From Corynebacterium sp. (lineage in GTDB: Bacteria; Actinomycetota; Actinomycetes; Mycobacteriales; Mycobacteriaceae), in the NCBI RefSeq assembly GCF_022712275.1, contig NZ_JALAGU010000053.1, positions 118,036 to 182,035 of the forward strand: DNA of 64,000 nt. Reading direction: 5' to 3'. Below, one piece after another: positions 8,430 to 17,401 of this stretch. Position numbers and translations under genes: made by a program. The notes below the pieces were generated by a model. That model searched no databases. It was not told the origin of the DNA and saw only the letters and a list, made by a program, of their open reading frames with translations. Positions within the stretch are counted from its first letter, which is position 1, and each line of letters begins with the position of its first letter.

Positions 8430-9046
8430 CAGTTCCCCCGGATCAGGGCAAAGGCCTCGGCACGGGTGCGGGCATCGTCCCGGAAGCCACCGCGCACGGC
8501 CGAGGTCACGGTCGTCGCGCCGGGTTTGCGGATACCGCGCATCGCCATGCACAGGTGCTCGCACTCGAGGACGACGATGACGGCGGACGCGTTGAGACGG
8601 GTGGCGACGGCGTCGGCGACCTGACTGGTGAGGCGTTCCTGGACCTGGGGACGCTTCGCGAAGCCGTCGACGAGGCGGGCGAGCTTCGACAGTCCGGTGA
8701 CGGTGCCGTCCTCGCCGGGGATGTAGCCGATGTGGGCGTGACCGTAGAAGGGCACCAGGTGATGCTCACAGGTCGAGTAGATCGGGATGTCCTTGACCAG
8801 GACGAGTTCGCGGTGGTCCTCGTTGAAGGTCTTGTCGAGGACCTCCGCCGGGTCACGGAAGAGACCGTCGAAGATCTCACGGTAGGCGCGGGCGACCCGT
8901 GCCGGGGTCTCCTGCAGACCCTCGCGGTCGGGGTCCGCACCGACGGCGAACAGCAGCTCGCGCACGGCTGCTTCCGCCCGCTCCCGGTCGAAGGGGCGAC
9001 CGGTGATCTGGGAGACCGGCTGGTCGGTGGATTCAGTGTTACTCAA
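8429..9046 (-). CDS. folE: GTP cyclohydrolase I
   Basis: 205 residues. FolE converts GTP to dihydroneopterin triphosphate, the first folate step. Zinc-site and catalytic motifs are YSTCEHHLVPF and LECEHLCMAMRG; GLQETPARVARAY is the family N-terminal signature. The start is a TTG at 9046 overlapping the ftsH stop (TTGA) with GAGG 8 nt upstream. The first residues (LSNTESTDQP) are poorly conserved. Coupling to FtsH translation is likely. Confidence 0.94.
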   Translation of the reverse strand: MSNTESTDQPVSQITGRPFDRERAEAAVRELLFAVGADPDREGLQETPARVARAYREIFDGLFRDPAEVLDKTFNEDHRELVLVKDIPIYSTCEHHLVPFYGHAHIGYIPGEDGTVTGLSKLARLVDGFAKRPQVQERLTSQVADAVATRLNASAVIVVLECEHLCMAMRGIRKPGATTVTSAVRGGFRDDARTRAEAFALIRGN

Positions 9047-11454
9047 CGGTCGTCCTCGGTCGTGTCGTCGGTGTTCTGCTCCGGGGCAACCCGGTGGTGG
9101 CGTCCGGTGGGGGCGTCGTCGGTGGCCCACGGGTGGTCGGGCTGCTCATTGTCCGGCAGACGGAAACCACGCATCTCGCCCTGGCCGGTTGCCCGTTCGG
9201 GGCCGGACCCGTAGTTCTGCTCACCGGGGTGACGCGGGGTGGCCTGGCCGGAGGGGTTGTTCAGCGGATCGCCGGGCGGGTTGGTCCGGTCCTGACCACC
9301 CCAGAGGTGGTCCTGGCGGGGTTGACCGGGCTGCTGGACCTGCTGTCCCTGCTGCTGCGGCGGGAAACCGGGCAACTTCGGCGGCACCCGGTCGCCCCCC
9401 TGCTGCCGCTGCTGGGTCTGTTCAAGCTGCTCAGCACGCTTGGCCTCCTGAGCCGCCCTGCGACGCTCCATCCGGGCCTTGCGCGCCTCGGAGTAGAAAT
9501 CGGGACGCACCGGCGGCTCCTCGCCACGTTCCTTGGCGAGTTCGTTGGGGGTCTTCACCGGTTCACGGAAATCCTTCGGGAACTCGACGTCCTGGCCGTC
9601 GAAGATGTCGTTGACCTCGACCGAGGGCATCTCGCCGAAGATGGCCTCCAGGTCCGGACGACGCAGCGTCTCCTTTTCCAGGAGCTTGGTCGCCAGGGTG
9701 TCGAGGTAGTCCCGGTTCTCACGCAGGATGCGGTAGGCGACGACGTGGGCCTTCTCGATGAGCATCCGGACCTGGTCGTCGATCGTCGCAGCGACGGCCG
9801 GCGAGTAGTCCAGGGTGCCCTGGCCGGGGCGTCCGGCGAACGGATCGCCCTGTTCCTCGCCGTACTTCACCGCGCCGAGCTGCGGGCTCATGCCGTACTC
9901 GGTGACCATGCCGCGGGCGATCTTGGTCGCCTGCTCGATGTCGGCGGAGGCACCCGTGGTCGGGCTTCCGAAGACCAGCTCCTCGGCGGAGCGTCCGCCC
10001 ATGGCGAAGACCAGTCGGGCGAAGAGCTCGGAGCGGGTGTACATGCCCTTGTCGTCCTCGGGCACGGCCATGGCGTGACCGCCGGTCTTGCCACGGGCCA
10101 GGATCGTGACCTTGTAGACCCGTTCGATGTCCTTGATGCCCCAGGCGGCGAGGGTGTGGCCGCCCTCGTGGTAGGCGGTGACCTTCTTCTCGTGCTCGGA
10201 GATGATCTTCGAGGTGCGGCGCGGACCACCGATCACGCGGTCGGTCGCCTCCTCCAGTGCATCGCCGGTGATGACATTGCCGTCGACGCGGGCGGTGAGC
10301 AACGCGGCCTCGTTGAGGACGTTCGCCAGGTCCGCACCGGACATACCGACGGTCCGCTTGGCCAGGGACTTCAGGTCCACGTCGGGGGCCAGGGGCTTGT
10401 TCTTCGCGTGGACACGCAGGATCTGCTCGCGGCCGGCCAGGTCCGGGTTGCCGACCGGGATCTGCCGGTCGAAGCGGCCGGGGCGCAGCAGCGCAGGGTC
10501 GAGGATGTCGGGCCGGTTCGTCGCGGCCATGAGGATGACGCCCTCACGGTCGTCGAAGCCGTCCATCTCGACGAGGAGCTGGTTGAGGGTCTGCTCGCGC
10601 TCGTCGTGACCGCCACCCATGCCGGCGCCACGCTGGCGACCGACCGCGTCGATCTCATCGACGAAGATGATGCAGGGGCTGTTCTCCTTGGCGGTCTTGA
10701 ACAGGTCGCGCACGCGCGAGGCACCGACGCCGACGAACATCTCGACGAAGTCCGAACCGGAGATCGTGTAGAAGGGGACACCGGCCTCACCGGCGACGGC
10801 GCGTGCCAGCAGCGTCTTACCGGTACCGGGCGGACCGTAGAGCAGGACGCCGCGTGGAACCTTCGCCCCGAGCTCCTCATAACGTCCCGGGTTCTGCAGG
10901 AAGTCGCGGATCTCGTCGAGCTCCTCGACAGCCTCGTCGGCGCCGGCGACGTCGTCGAAGGTCGTGTCCGGATTGTCGACGTTGAGTTCCTTGGCCTTCG
11001 ACTTGCCGATGCCGAAGGCACCGCCGGGGCCACCCTGCATACGGGTGAGGAAGAAGAGCAGCAGACCACCGATGATGAGGATCGGCAGCAGCATGACCAG
11101 CAGTGAGCCGAGGAAGGAATCCTCGGATACCCTGGTCTGGTAGGACTCGGCATCCGACGCCTCGACCTTGTCGAAGATGGATTCCGCGGCACGGGCCGGG
11201 TACTTCGTGATGATCTTCTCGATGTCGTCGTCCCCGTCGACGCTGATCGTGTCCTTCAACGTGATCTGGAGCTGCTGCTCCCGGTCGTTGATCTGCACCT
11301 CCTTGACGTTCTTGTCGTCGAGCTGCTTCACGGCGACGGAGGTGTCGACGTCGGAGTACCCGCGGGTGGAGTCGGTGAGAACGCTGAACGCGTAGATGGC
11401 GACGAGGATCGCGGCGACGACCGCGGCAATCCGCAGGACCTTCTTCTTAGTCAT
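9043..11454 (-). CDS. ftsH: ATP-dependent zinc metalloprotease FtsH
   Basis: 803 residues starting MTKKKVLRIAAVVAAILVAIYAFSV. Two transmembrane helices flank a periplasmic domain (residues about 8-26 and 115-135). The AAA module follows with Walker A GPPGTGKT, Walker B CIIFVDEIDAVG and the SRH near TNRPDILDPALLRPGRFDR. The protease zinc motif is HEGGH, with the third ligand in the SADIEQAT region. The tail of about 150 residues is Gln/Pro-rich and low complexity. It degrades membrane and short-lived proteins. GGGAGA precedes the ATG. The stop overlaps folE, and hpt ends 37 bp upstream. Confidence 0.97.
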   Translation of the reverse strand: MTKKKVLRIAAVVAAILVAIYAFSVLTDSTRGYSDVDTSVAVKQLDDKNVKEVQINDREQQLQITLKDTISVDGDDDIEKIITKYPARAAESIFDKVEASDAESYQTRVSEDSFLGSLLVMLLPILIIGGLLLFFLTRMQGGPGGAFGIGKSKAKELNVDNPDTTFDDVAGADEAVEELDEIRDFLQNPGRYEELGAKVPRGVLLYGPPGTGKTLLARAVAGEAGVPFYTISGSDFVEMFVGVGASRVRDLFKTAKENSPCIIFVDEIDAVGRQRGAGMGGGHDEREQTLNQLLVEMDGFDDREGVILMAATNRPDILDPALLRPGRFDRQIPVGNPDLAGREQILRVHAKNKPLAPDVDLKSLAKRTVGMSGADLANVLNEAALLTARVDGNVITGDALEEATDRVIGGPRRTSKIISEHEKKVTAYHEGGHTLAAWGIKDIERVYKVTILARGKTGGHAMAVPEDDKGMYTRSELFARLVFAMGGRSAEELVFGSPTTGASADIEQATKIARGMVTEYGMSPQLGAVKYGEEQGDPFAGRPGQGTLDYSPAVAATIDDQVRMLIEKAHVVAYRILRENRDYLDTLATKLLEKETLRRPDLEAIFGEMPSVEVNDIFDGQDVEFPKDFREPVKTPNELAKERGEEPPVRPDFYSEARKARMERRRAAQEAKRAEQLEQTQQRQQGGDRVPPKLPGFPPQQQGQQVQQPGQPRQDHLWGGQDRTNPPGDPLNNPSGQATPRHPGEQNYGSGPERATGQGEMRGFRLPDNEQPDHPWATDDAPTGRHHRVAPEQNTDDTTEDDR

Positions 11455-11491
11455 AGTCTCCCTAGGGTATCGCAGGGGTGGGCCGGATGAA

Positions 11492-12061
11492 TCAGCTGTA
11501 CACCTCGGGACGCAGTGCGCCGATCCACGGCAGCGTCCGGTAGCGCTCGGCGTAGTCCAGCCCGTAGCCGACGATGAACTCGTCGGGAACCTCGAAACCC
11601 AGGGCGGAGCACGCCACGTCGACGACGACCCGGTCAGGCTTACGGAGCAGGGCGACGACCTCGAGACTCTTCGGTCCGCGACCCTCCAGATCCTTGACCA
11701 GCCAGGACAGTGTCCTACCCGAATCGATGATGTCCTCCACGATAACCACATCCCGGCCCGCGATGTCCGTAGCCAGGTCCTTGACGATGGTCACGGTCCC
11801 GGAGGATTCCGCCCCCGAACCGTAGGAGGAGACGACCATGAACTCCAGCTGGGCGGGCACCGACAGGGCGCGGGAGAAGTCGGACATGAACACGGCGGCA
11901 CCCTTGAGGACGCAGACGAGAACGAGGTCCTCCGGGGCGTCCCGGTACCGGTCACTGACCTCGTCGGCGAGTTCACGGACGCGCTGCTGCAGCGTCGGCT
12001 CGTCGATGAGGATCCCGGAGATATCGTCGCCGAAAGGGTGGTCGGGAATCTCGGAGGTCAC
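11492..12061 (-). CDS. hpt: Possible internal start giving free hypoxanthine phosphoribosyltransferase
   Basis: Nested in frame within the TilS-HprT frame. The GTG at 12061 begins VTSEIPDHPFGDDISGILIDEPTLQQRV, where stand-alone corynebacterial Hpt proteins begin. GAGGAG stands about 10 nt before it, spacing compatible with initiation. The product would be 189 residues, close to normal Hpt length. Whether the cell makes the fusion, the free enzyme or both cannot be told from sequence. Confidence 0.6.
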   Translation of the reverse strand: MTSEIPDHPFGDDISGILIDEPTLQQRVRELADEVSDRYRDAPEDLVLVCVLKGAAVFMSDFSRALSVPAQLEFMVVSSYGSGAESSGTVTIVKDLATDIAGRDVVIVEDIIDSGRTLSWLVKDLEGRGPKSLEVVALLRKPDRVVVDVACSALGFEVPDEFIVGYGLDYAERYRTLPWIGALRPEVYS

Positions 12062-13099
12062 GGTGTCCAGTCTCCTCAGGTGTGTGGTCTCCAGCGCGCC
12101 GTCACGCCGCCGGACCACACGTCGGTGGGTGTTGCGTCGGATATCGATTGTAGGCCCCGCCTGTTCCGGGTGCGGCACCGCGACGGGCCCCTGTCCGTGC
12201 CAGTCCGTGACCAGCGCGTCGATCCTGGTCAGGTGGACCGAGGTCAGCAGGCCGGCGGACCCGGCGAGCCAGTCGCGGAGCATCCGGCGGCGCAACGGCG
12301 CCGGCCGGTCGGCCAGCACCGTCACCGGCAGCCTGTCCCCCGGTGCCACCCCGGCAGACACCAGTGCCCCGGTCGCCAGGTCGTCGAGCAGGTCGGCGTC
12401 CTCCCGTAGCAGGCGGGCACTGCGGGTCAGTGCGGCATCCACCCGTGGACCCAGGACCTCCCGCATCACCGGGAGCAGCTCGTGCCGTACCCGCGAGCGG
12501 AGGATCTCCGGGTGTTCGTTGTGGGGGTCGTCCCAGAGGTCGAGGCCGAGTTCGGCGCAGCTGCCGCGGGTCTGGTCACGGGTGGCGGCGAGCAGCGGGC
12601 GTCCCAGGAAGGACGCTCCGGCGTCCACCACCGGATGCTTGCGGGAGATCTCCCGCAATCCGGCGAGACTGCCGGTGCCCGACCCGCGGGTCAGGGCGAG
12701 CAGCAGGCCTTCGGCATCGTCATCGGCGGTATGGGCGACGAGCACGGGGAGACCGGCGGCGGCGTCGCCGAGGGCACGGTAACGGGCGTCGCGGGCCGGC
12801 CCCTCCCCCGGTCCGGCAACGTCGACGGTGACCACGGTCGCCGTCGCCCCGAGGCCACGGCACTGATGTGCAGCACGGGCGGCGACGCGGTCCGAGCCGT
12901 CCTGGAGACGGTGGTCGACGGTGACGGTGGTGACCGCAAGACCGGCGTGGACGCAGGCGGCGGCCAGTGCCAGGGAGTCCCCTCCCCCGGAGACTCCGCA
13001 GACCACGGCGTCCCCGCGGTGCAGCCCGGCACGGTCGAGGAAGGCGGCGAGGCTGTGCCGGACAGCGAGGGTCGCCGGGCCGGGACGACCGGGACACAT
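11492..13099 (-). CDS. TilS-HprT fused reading frame: tRNA(Ile)-lysidine synthetase + hypoxanthine phosphoribosyltransferase
   Basis: One uninterrupted 535-codon frame. Residues 1-346 are TilS: the PP-loop CGVSGGGDS (37-42), TVDHRLQDGSDR and the TilS C-terminal region. TilS forms lysidine at the wobble C of the AUA-reading tRNA. Residues 347-535 are HprT: LVLVCVLKGAAVF and the PRPP loop VIVEDIIDSGRTL, salvaging hypoxanthine and guanine. No stop separates the two parts. A GTG at 12061 with GAGGAG about 10 nt upstream could give free HprT of 189 residues from the same frame. The ATG is 5 nt after the dacB stop. In most corynebacteria I know of, the genes are separate neighbours. Confidence 0.9.
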   Translation of the reverse strand: MCPGRPGPATLAVRHSLAAFLDRAGLHRGDAVVCGVSGGGDSLALAAACVHAGLAVTTVTVDHRLQDGSDRVAARAAHQCRGLGATATVVTVDVAGPGEGPARDARYRALGDAAAGLPVLVAHTADDDAEGLLLALTRGSGTGSLAGLREISRKHPVVDAGASFLGRPLLAATRDQTRGSCAELGLDLWDDPHNEHPEILRSRVRHELLPVMREVLGPRVDAALTRSARLLREDADLLDDLATGALVSAGVAPGDRLPVTVLADRPAPLRRRMLRDWLAGSAGLLTSVHLTRIDALVTDWHGQGPVAVPHPEQAGPTIDIRRNTHRRVVRRRDGALETTHLRRLDTVTSEIPDHPFGDDISGILIDEPTLQQRVRELADEVSDRYRDAPEDLVLVCVLKGAAVFMSDFSRALSVPAQLEFMVVSSYGSGAESSGTVTIVKDLATDIAGRDVVIVEDIIDSGRTLSWLVKDLEGRGPKSLEVVALLRKPDRVVVDVACSALGFEVPDEFIVGYGLDYAERYRTLPWIGALRPEVYS

Positions 13100-13104
13100 C
13101 GGGA

Positions 13105-14556
13105 CTACACCTTGCGCAGGGCGGCGGCGAGGCGGTCGAGCGCGGCGCGGCCGGCGTCCTGGTCGGAACCGTTGGACAGGAAGGCGAAGGTGAGGACGCG
13201 ACCGGAGTCCGTGGTCAGCGTGCCCGCGAGGGCATTGACCCCGTCGAGGGTGCCGGTCTTCGCCCGGACCCGGCCGGCGGCGGATTCCGCGCCGGAACCG
13301 GAGAGATAGCGGTCGGACAGGGTGCCGTCGGCGGCGGCGACCGGCAGAGCGTCGAGCAGCAGCCGCAGTTCGGCGGCACGGTCGGCGATGTCGTCGTCCA
13401 CGCCGTCGCTGACCGGTGCACCGGCGGCCAGGGCGAGGACGCCGTCGAGGATCCGGGCACTGAGCCGGTTGTCCTCACTCATCCCGGAGCAGTCCTTGAG
13501 CACGGCCTCATCGACGTCGATACCGGCCTCACCCAGGGTGTCGAGGATCGCATCAGTGGCGCCGGAGAAGGTCGCGGACCCACCTCGGGCGGCGGCGACC
13601 TCGCGGCCGACGGCCTCGGCGAGGAGGTTGTCACTGTGCAGCATCATGTCGCGCAGCCGGGTTCCCAGCGGCGCGGAGTAGACGGTGCCGAGCGCTTCGA
13701 AGGACCCGTCGCTGTCCCCGTCGCTGTCCCCGTCGTCAGTCCCGGTGCCCACCGGCTCATCGGAGACACTGACCGACGCGCCGGTGGCGCCGAGGGCGTC
13801 CGCCAGGGCACGGCCGGCGTCGGCGGCAGGGGTGTTCGACCGCGGTGAATAGTTCTCGGTGGGGTCAAGGCGCCCGGCGTCCAGCATCACCGCACCGAGC
13901 GGGGCCACATTACCGGCGGCGATATCGTCGGTGGACCAGGTGGAGTTGAACAGATCGCCCTCACGGACCGAGTTGTCGACGATGACCGAGGTGACCTGCT
14001 GACCGCCGAGAGCTCCGGTGACCTGTTCGGCGAGATCGTCGATCGTGGGCGCGTCGGTGAAGAACCCGGAGTCCTCGCTGCGTTGCAGGGTGACGTCGCC
14101 GCCCCCGCGCAGGATGATCTGACCCGGCTCGTCGCCGGCGAGCACCGTGGTCCCGACGCGGTCGTCGACGGGCAGGGTGAGCAGCGCGGCGGTTGCCGTG
14201 GTGAGCTTCGTGGCGGACGCCGGGACCAGGGTGCGGTCCGGATCAGCCGACCAGATCTCCTCACCGGTGGCGACGTCGGTGACATGACCGGTGACCTGTC
14301 CGAGTGCCGCATCCGCGGCGGGACCGGAGAGGACGGACGCCACCGTGTCGGTGTCGGGGGCGGAACTGTCCACACCGTCGACTGGTACTGCACCGACCAC
14401 CGGGGACGCTGCGGTGATCTCCTCGGCCGCTTCGACACCTGTGTCGCCTGTCCGGTTGACCACGAGGGCCGCGGCGACGATGACGATGACGGCGACGACG
14501 AATGCAGCGATGCCGTAGAGCCAACGGCGTGAGGAGATCTTGCTCATCTCGGGCAT
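13105..14556 (-). CDS. dacB: D-alanyl-D-alanine carboxypeptidase / endopeptidase, PBP4 (DacB) family
   Basis: 483 residues from ATG 14556, which has GGAAGG 5 nt upstream. A signal-anchor helix lies at about 13-34 (LYGIAAFVVAVIVIVAAALVV). Penicillin-binding motifs are SATK (S114-K117), a CSGMSEDN segment in the SxN position and RAKTGTLDG near the C-terminus. These enzymes trim peptidoglycan stem peptides outside the membrane. It is followed after 5 nt by tilS. A GDSDGDSDG-coding tandem repeat occurs near 13715-13735. Confidence 0.92.
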   Translation of the reverse strand: MPEMSKISSRRWLYGIAAFVVAVIVIVAAALVVNRTGDTGVEAAEEITAASPVVGAVPVDGVDSSAPDTDTVASVLSGPAADAALGQVTGHVTDVATGEEIWSADPDRTLVPASATKLTTATAALLTLPVDDRVGTTVLAGDEPGQIILRGGGDVTLQRSEDSGFFTDAPTIDDLAEQVTGALGGQQVTSVIVDNSVREGDLFNSTWSTDDIAAGNVAPLGAVMLDAGRLDPTENYSPRSNTPAADAGRALADALGATGASVSVSDEPVGTGTDDGDSDGDSDGSFEALGTVYSAPLGTRLRDMMLHSDNLLAEAVGREVAAARGGSATFSGATDAILDTLGEAGIDVDEAVLKDCSGMSEDNRLSARILDGVLALAAGAPVSDGVDDDIADRAAELRLLLDALPVAAADGTLSDRYLSGSGAESAAGRVRAKTGTLDGVNALAGTLTTDSGRVLTFAFLSNGSDQDAGRAALDRLAAALRKV

Positions 14557-14705
14557 CGGTGCCTTCCGGTTACGGGATATGACCCCCACAGACTATCGGA
14601 CGACCCTGTCCGCACGGCCGGCTCCTCACCGTCACGGGTCACCCGGTCACCGGCAGGCCGCAGAAAGCCTGCGGAGTTCGTTTCCAGAACGTATGCTCCA
14701 TGTCC

Positions 14706-15173
14706 ATGGCGAAAGAACTCATCACCGCATCCCGCACCGTCAACGCCACCCCGGACCGCGTCTGGCACGTGGTCTCCGACCTCTCTGCCATGGGCCGTCG
14801 CAGTCCGCAGTGCCGCAGGATGCTCGTCCTCGGCCCGGGGACGCCGCGTCCTGGCACGACGACCGTGAACCTCAACCGCCGCGGCATCCTGTTCTGGCCG
14901 ACCTGGTCGAGGGTCACCGCCTGGGAACCGGCGAAGACCCTCGAGTTCCGGATCCCGCTCAACGGCTCGCGGTGGCGCTACGACCTCGCCGACAACGGCG
15001 ACGGCACCACCACGGTCACCGAGTCCCGCATCGTGGAGGGGAACACCTCCGCGCTCTCCCGCGGAATGGTGGCCGCGTTCCTCGGCGGCAACGACACCTT
15101 CGAGGCCGAGCTGCACAGTGGAATTGAACAGACCCTGGCGGGTATCGCAGGAGAGGCCGAGGCTGCAGGGTAG
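14706..15173 (+). CDS. SRPBCC-superfamily (START/polyketide-cyclase-like) protein
   Basis: 155 residues: AKELITASRTVNATPDRVWHVVSDLSAMGRRSPQCRRM is the usual first strand and helices of SRPBCC ligand-binding folds, followed by VNLNRRGILFWPTWSRVTAWEPAKTLEF and TVTESRIVEG. Ligand unknown; no signal peptide. Two ATGs six bases apart are possible. The second at 14706 is preferred because TATGCT stands 8 nt before it, a leaderless pattern. It is divergent from dacB and 11 nt upstream of ppa. Confidence 0.8.
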   Translation: MAKELITASRTVNATPDRVWHVVSDLSAMGRRSPQCRRMLVLGPGTPRPGTTTVNLNRRGILFWPTWSRVTAWEPAKTLEFRIPLNGSRWRYDLADNGDGTTTVTESRIVEGNTSALSRGMVAAFLGGNDTFEAELHSGIEQTLAGIAGEAEAAG

Positions 15174-15184
15174 ACTCACTGCCC

Positions 15185-15658
15185 ATGAGCATCGAAGTCA
15201 CCATCGAGATCCCCAAGGGTTCCCGCAACAAGTACGAGGTCGACCACGAGACCGGCAAGGTCTACCTGGACCGTTACCTCTTCACCCCCATGGCGTACCC
15301 GGCCGACTACGGCTTCATCGACCACACCCTGGGTGAGGACGGCGACCCGCTGGACGCCCTCGTGATCCTCCCCGAGCCCCTCTTCCCGGGCGTCATCGTC
15401 AAGGCCCGCCCGGTCGGCGTCTTCAAGATGACCGACGAGGCCGGCGGCGACGACAAGCTGTTGTGCGTCATCGACGACGTCCGCTACGACAGGTTCCAGG
15501 ACATCGACGACATCGCCCATGACGTCAAGGACGAGATCGAGCATTTCTTCGTCCACTACAAGGACCTGGAGCCGGGCAAGGAAGTCCACGGTTCCGGCTG
15601 GGGCGACAAGGCCGAGGCCGAGAAGATCCTCGCCGAGGCCATCGAGCGCAACAAGTAG
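15185..15658 (+). CDS. ppa: Inorganic pyrophosphatase (family I)
   Basis: 157 residues. It hydrolyses pyrophosphate to two phosphates and so pulls biosynthetic reactions forward. Active-site segments are GSRNKYEVD, PADYGFID, the metal-binding DGDPLDALV and DDVRYDRFQDIDDI. TAGACT lies 8 nt before the ATG with no ribosome-binding site, so the transcript is probably leaderless. A strong terminator follows at 15689. Confidence 0.97.
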   Translation: MSIEVTIEIPKGSRNKYEVDHETGKVYLDRYLFTPMAYPADYGFIDHTLGEDGDPLDALVILPEPLFPGVIVKARPVGVFKMTDEAGGDDKLLCVIDDVRYDRFQDIDDIAHDVKDEIEHFFVHYKDLEPGKEVHGSGWGDKAEAEKILAEAIERNK

Positions 15659-15688
15659 GACCGCTCCCCCTCCTTTCACGTCCAGACA

Positions 15689-15738
15689 CCCTCCCCGGAC
15701 GCCCCCCTCACGGGCGGTGGCATCCGGGGAGGGTTTTC
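15689..15738 (+). terminator. Intrinsic terminator after ppa
   Basis: An 11-bp perfect stem (CCCTCCCCGGA at 15689-15699 with TCCGGGGAGGG at 15723-15733) is followed directly by TTTT, 30 bp after the ppa stop. Confidence 0.88.
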
Positions 15739-15896
15739 TGTGTGTGCGGCGGTCTTCTCGGCATTCTCTCAGGCAACTTGCGCCCCATGCGTCACGACGG
15801 TCGTCTACAGTATGTCTCACCTCAGACGCTGTGCCCGCTGTGCCGGTTGTGCCTTCTCTCCTTCCCCACTGATCATCCACTGAAGGAGACCTGCGC

Positions 15897-16793
15897 ATGC
15901 ACCATCGCCGAATCCTGCTGCCTCTTGCCCTGGCTTTCCTGGCCTCCACCGCGGTGACCGCTCCGGCCGGAGCGGTCTCCGGTTCCCTGGGATCCCTGGG
16001 ATCCCTGGGATCCCTGGACTTCGGGACCACCGTCGAGAACCCCTACTCGACAGACACCCGGAACAACATCGTCGCTTTCGGTGACTCCTTCACCTCGAAT
16101 TCCGCGAGTTACGTCAACGACGCACCCTGGGCCTATCCCGCCTACCCACGCACCGAAGGGTGCCTGACCGCGCCGGACGCCTGGCCCGCCCAACTCGGCG
16201 CCATCACCGGGCGACCGGTCCAGAACTGGGCATGCAACGCACACACGACCGGCCAGATGCTGGGCCGGATCGACCGCGCCATCGCCTCCGGCCACATCAA
16301 CGACACCTCTCTGGTGATCTTCGCCGCGGGCATGAACGACAAGCGGCAGGGAGTGTCGGATGCCACCGTCGTCGCCAACCTGGTCTCCGCGGTACAGAAG
16401 GTGCGGGCCGTCGCCCCCGGAGCGCAGATCGCCGTCCTGGGCCGGTTGGCGACCACGAACACCGAGGGACGGTTCTGCGACCGCAACACCGTACCCGACC
16501 AGCCGACCGGGGCGATCGACCGGACCACCGCCTCCTATGAGGCCGCGACCCAGGCCAACCAGCGGGCCGCCGCCGCACAGGCCGACGTGCAGTTCATCGA
16601 CATCCGGTCGATGACCATCGAGGCGAACTCCAGCTGCGGGCTGGACGCCGACCGCTTCATCTCCGGCATGACGGACACCACAACCCCGGACTACAACATG
16701 CCGGCCCATCCCTCCCTGGCCGGCAGCAGGTTCCTCGCCCAGCAGGTCTCCGCCGTCATCGTCGCTGCGGCAGTGGCAGGTCTGCTGCCGTAG
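15897..16793 (+). CDS. Secreted SGNH/GDSL-type esterase
   Basis: 298 residues with a Sec signal peptide (HHRRILLPLALAFLASTAVTAPAGA, cleavage near residue 26). A short Gly-Ser-Leu repeat linker (GSLGSLGSLGSL) comes from a 9-bp tandem DNA repeat. The SGNH nucleophile is in IVAFGDSFTSN (Ser64), AGMNDK is a GxND block and PAHPS near the end supplies the catalytic His. Paired cysteines suggest disulfides. It is probably an extracellular lipase or esterase acting on mycolate-type or host lipids; the substrate is not defined. GAAGGAG precedes the ATG. Confidence 0.85.
   Translation: MHHRRILLPLALAFLASTAVTAPAGAVSGSLGSLGSLGSLDFGTTVENPYSTDTRNNIVAFGDSFTSNSASYVNDAPWAYPAYPRTEGCLTAPDAWPAQLGAITGRPVQNWACNAHTTGQMLGRIDRAIASGHINDTSLVIFAAGMNDKRQGVSDATVVANLVSAVQKVRAVAPGAQIAVLGRLATTNTEGRFCDRNTVPDQPTGAIDRTTASYEAATQANQRAAAAQADVQFIDIRSMTIEANSSCGLDADRFISGMTDTTTPDYNMPAHPSLAGSRFLAQQVSAVIVAAAVAGLLP
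15979..16017 (+). repeat. 9-bp tandem repeat (GGATCCCTG-type) in the esterase gene
   Basis: About four copies of a GGATCCCTG unit encode the GSL repeats after the signal peptide. The copies are almost identical in DNA, so copy number could vary by slippage in steps of three residues without breaking the frame. Confidence 0.75.
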
Positions 16794-16810
16794 CGGGCCG
16801 GCCCCGGGAA

Positions 16811-17401
16811 TCAGCCTTCGCCGCCGACGTAGGCGACAGCCTCGATCCCGGCGTCCCGGAAGTTCTGCAGGGCACGGACATTGTGCGGGCTGGAGGTGAC
16901 GACCACGGCCAGTCCGCCACGGTCGGAGATCATCGACTTGGTGTTCTGCACATTGGCGACGGTGCTGTCCGACTCTTCCTCGATGAGGATCTGGTTGGTC
17001 ACACCCCGTTCGCGGAGTCCGCTCTCCATCGCCGCAGCTTCACTGGGGCAGTCCGCCTGGGTAGCGCCACCACTGACGATCACCGGATTGAGCAGGTGGG
17101 TACGGGCCAGCTCGGTGGCGGCCTCCAACCGGTCGTCGAGCACCTGCGGGCGGGAGCAGTCTTCGTCGAGGCGGGCGCCGAGCACCACGATCGGCACCTG
17201 GGCGTCCCGCAGCAGGATCGCCTGCGCAGCGACCGGACTCACCACGGGAATGTCGGCAATGGTCCGGTTGTCGGAGACGAGGGTCTTGTCCTGTGCCGTG
17301 GCGCCGGCGGTCGGCGCGCCGGCGAGCCCGACGGTGACAGCGGAGACGGCGGCCAGGGCGAAAGCCGCGGCAGAGCGTGTGGGAGACAGCGTGAGTGACA
17401 C
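16811..17401 (-). CDS. Secreted YdcF/SanA-like (DUF218) protein
   Basis: 196 residues from the GTG at 17401, which has AAAGG 8 nt upstream. A signal peptide (RSAAAFALAAVSAVTVGLAGAPTAGATA) precedes a DUF218 domain: IVVLGARLDED, DDRLEAATELARTHLLNPVIVSGG, EAAAMESGLRERGV, ESDSTVANVQNTKSMI and VVVTSSPHNVRA. The fold binds nucleotide-like ligands. Members have been linked to envelope functions, but no activity is assigned. It is convergent with the GDSL esterase (18-bp gap). Confidence 0.82.
   Translation of the reverse strand: MSLTLSPTRSAAAFALAAVSAVTVGLAGAPTAGATAQDKTLVSDNRTIADIPVVSPVAAQAILLRDAQVPIVVLGARLDEDCSRPQVLDDRLEAATELARTHLLNPVIVSGGATQADCPSEAAAMESGLRERGVTNQILIEEESDSTVANVQNTKSMISDRGGLAVVVTSSPHNVRALQNFRDAGIEAVAYVGGEG

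Noticed and set aside
9094..11106. 670-codon plus-strand frame opposite ftsH
   Set aside because: Antisense shadow of a well-conserved FtsH gene; no domain pattern.
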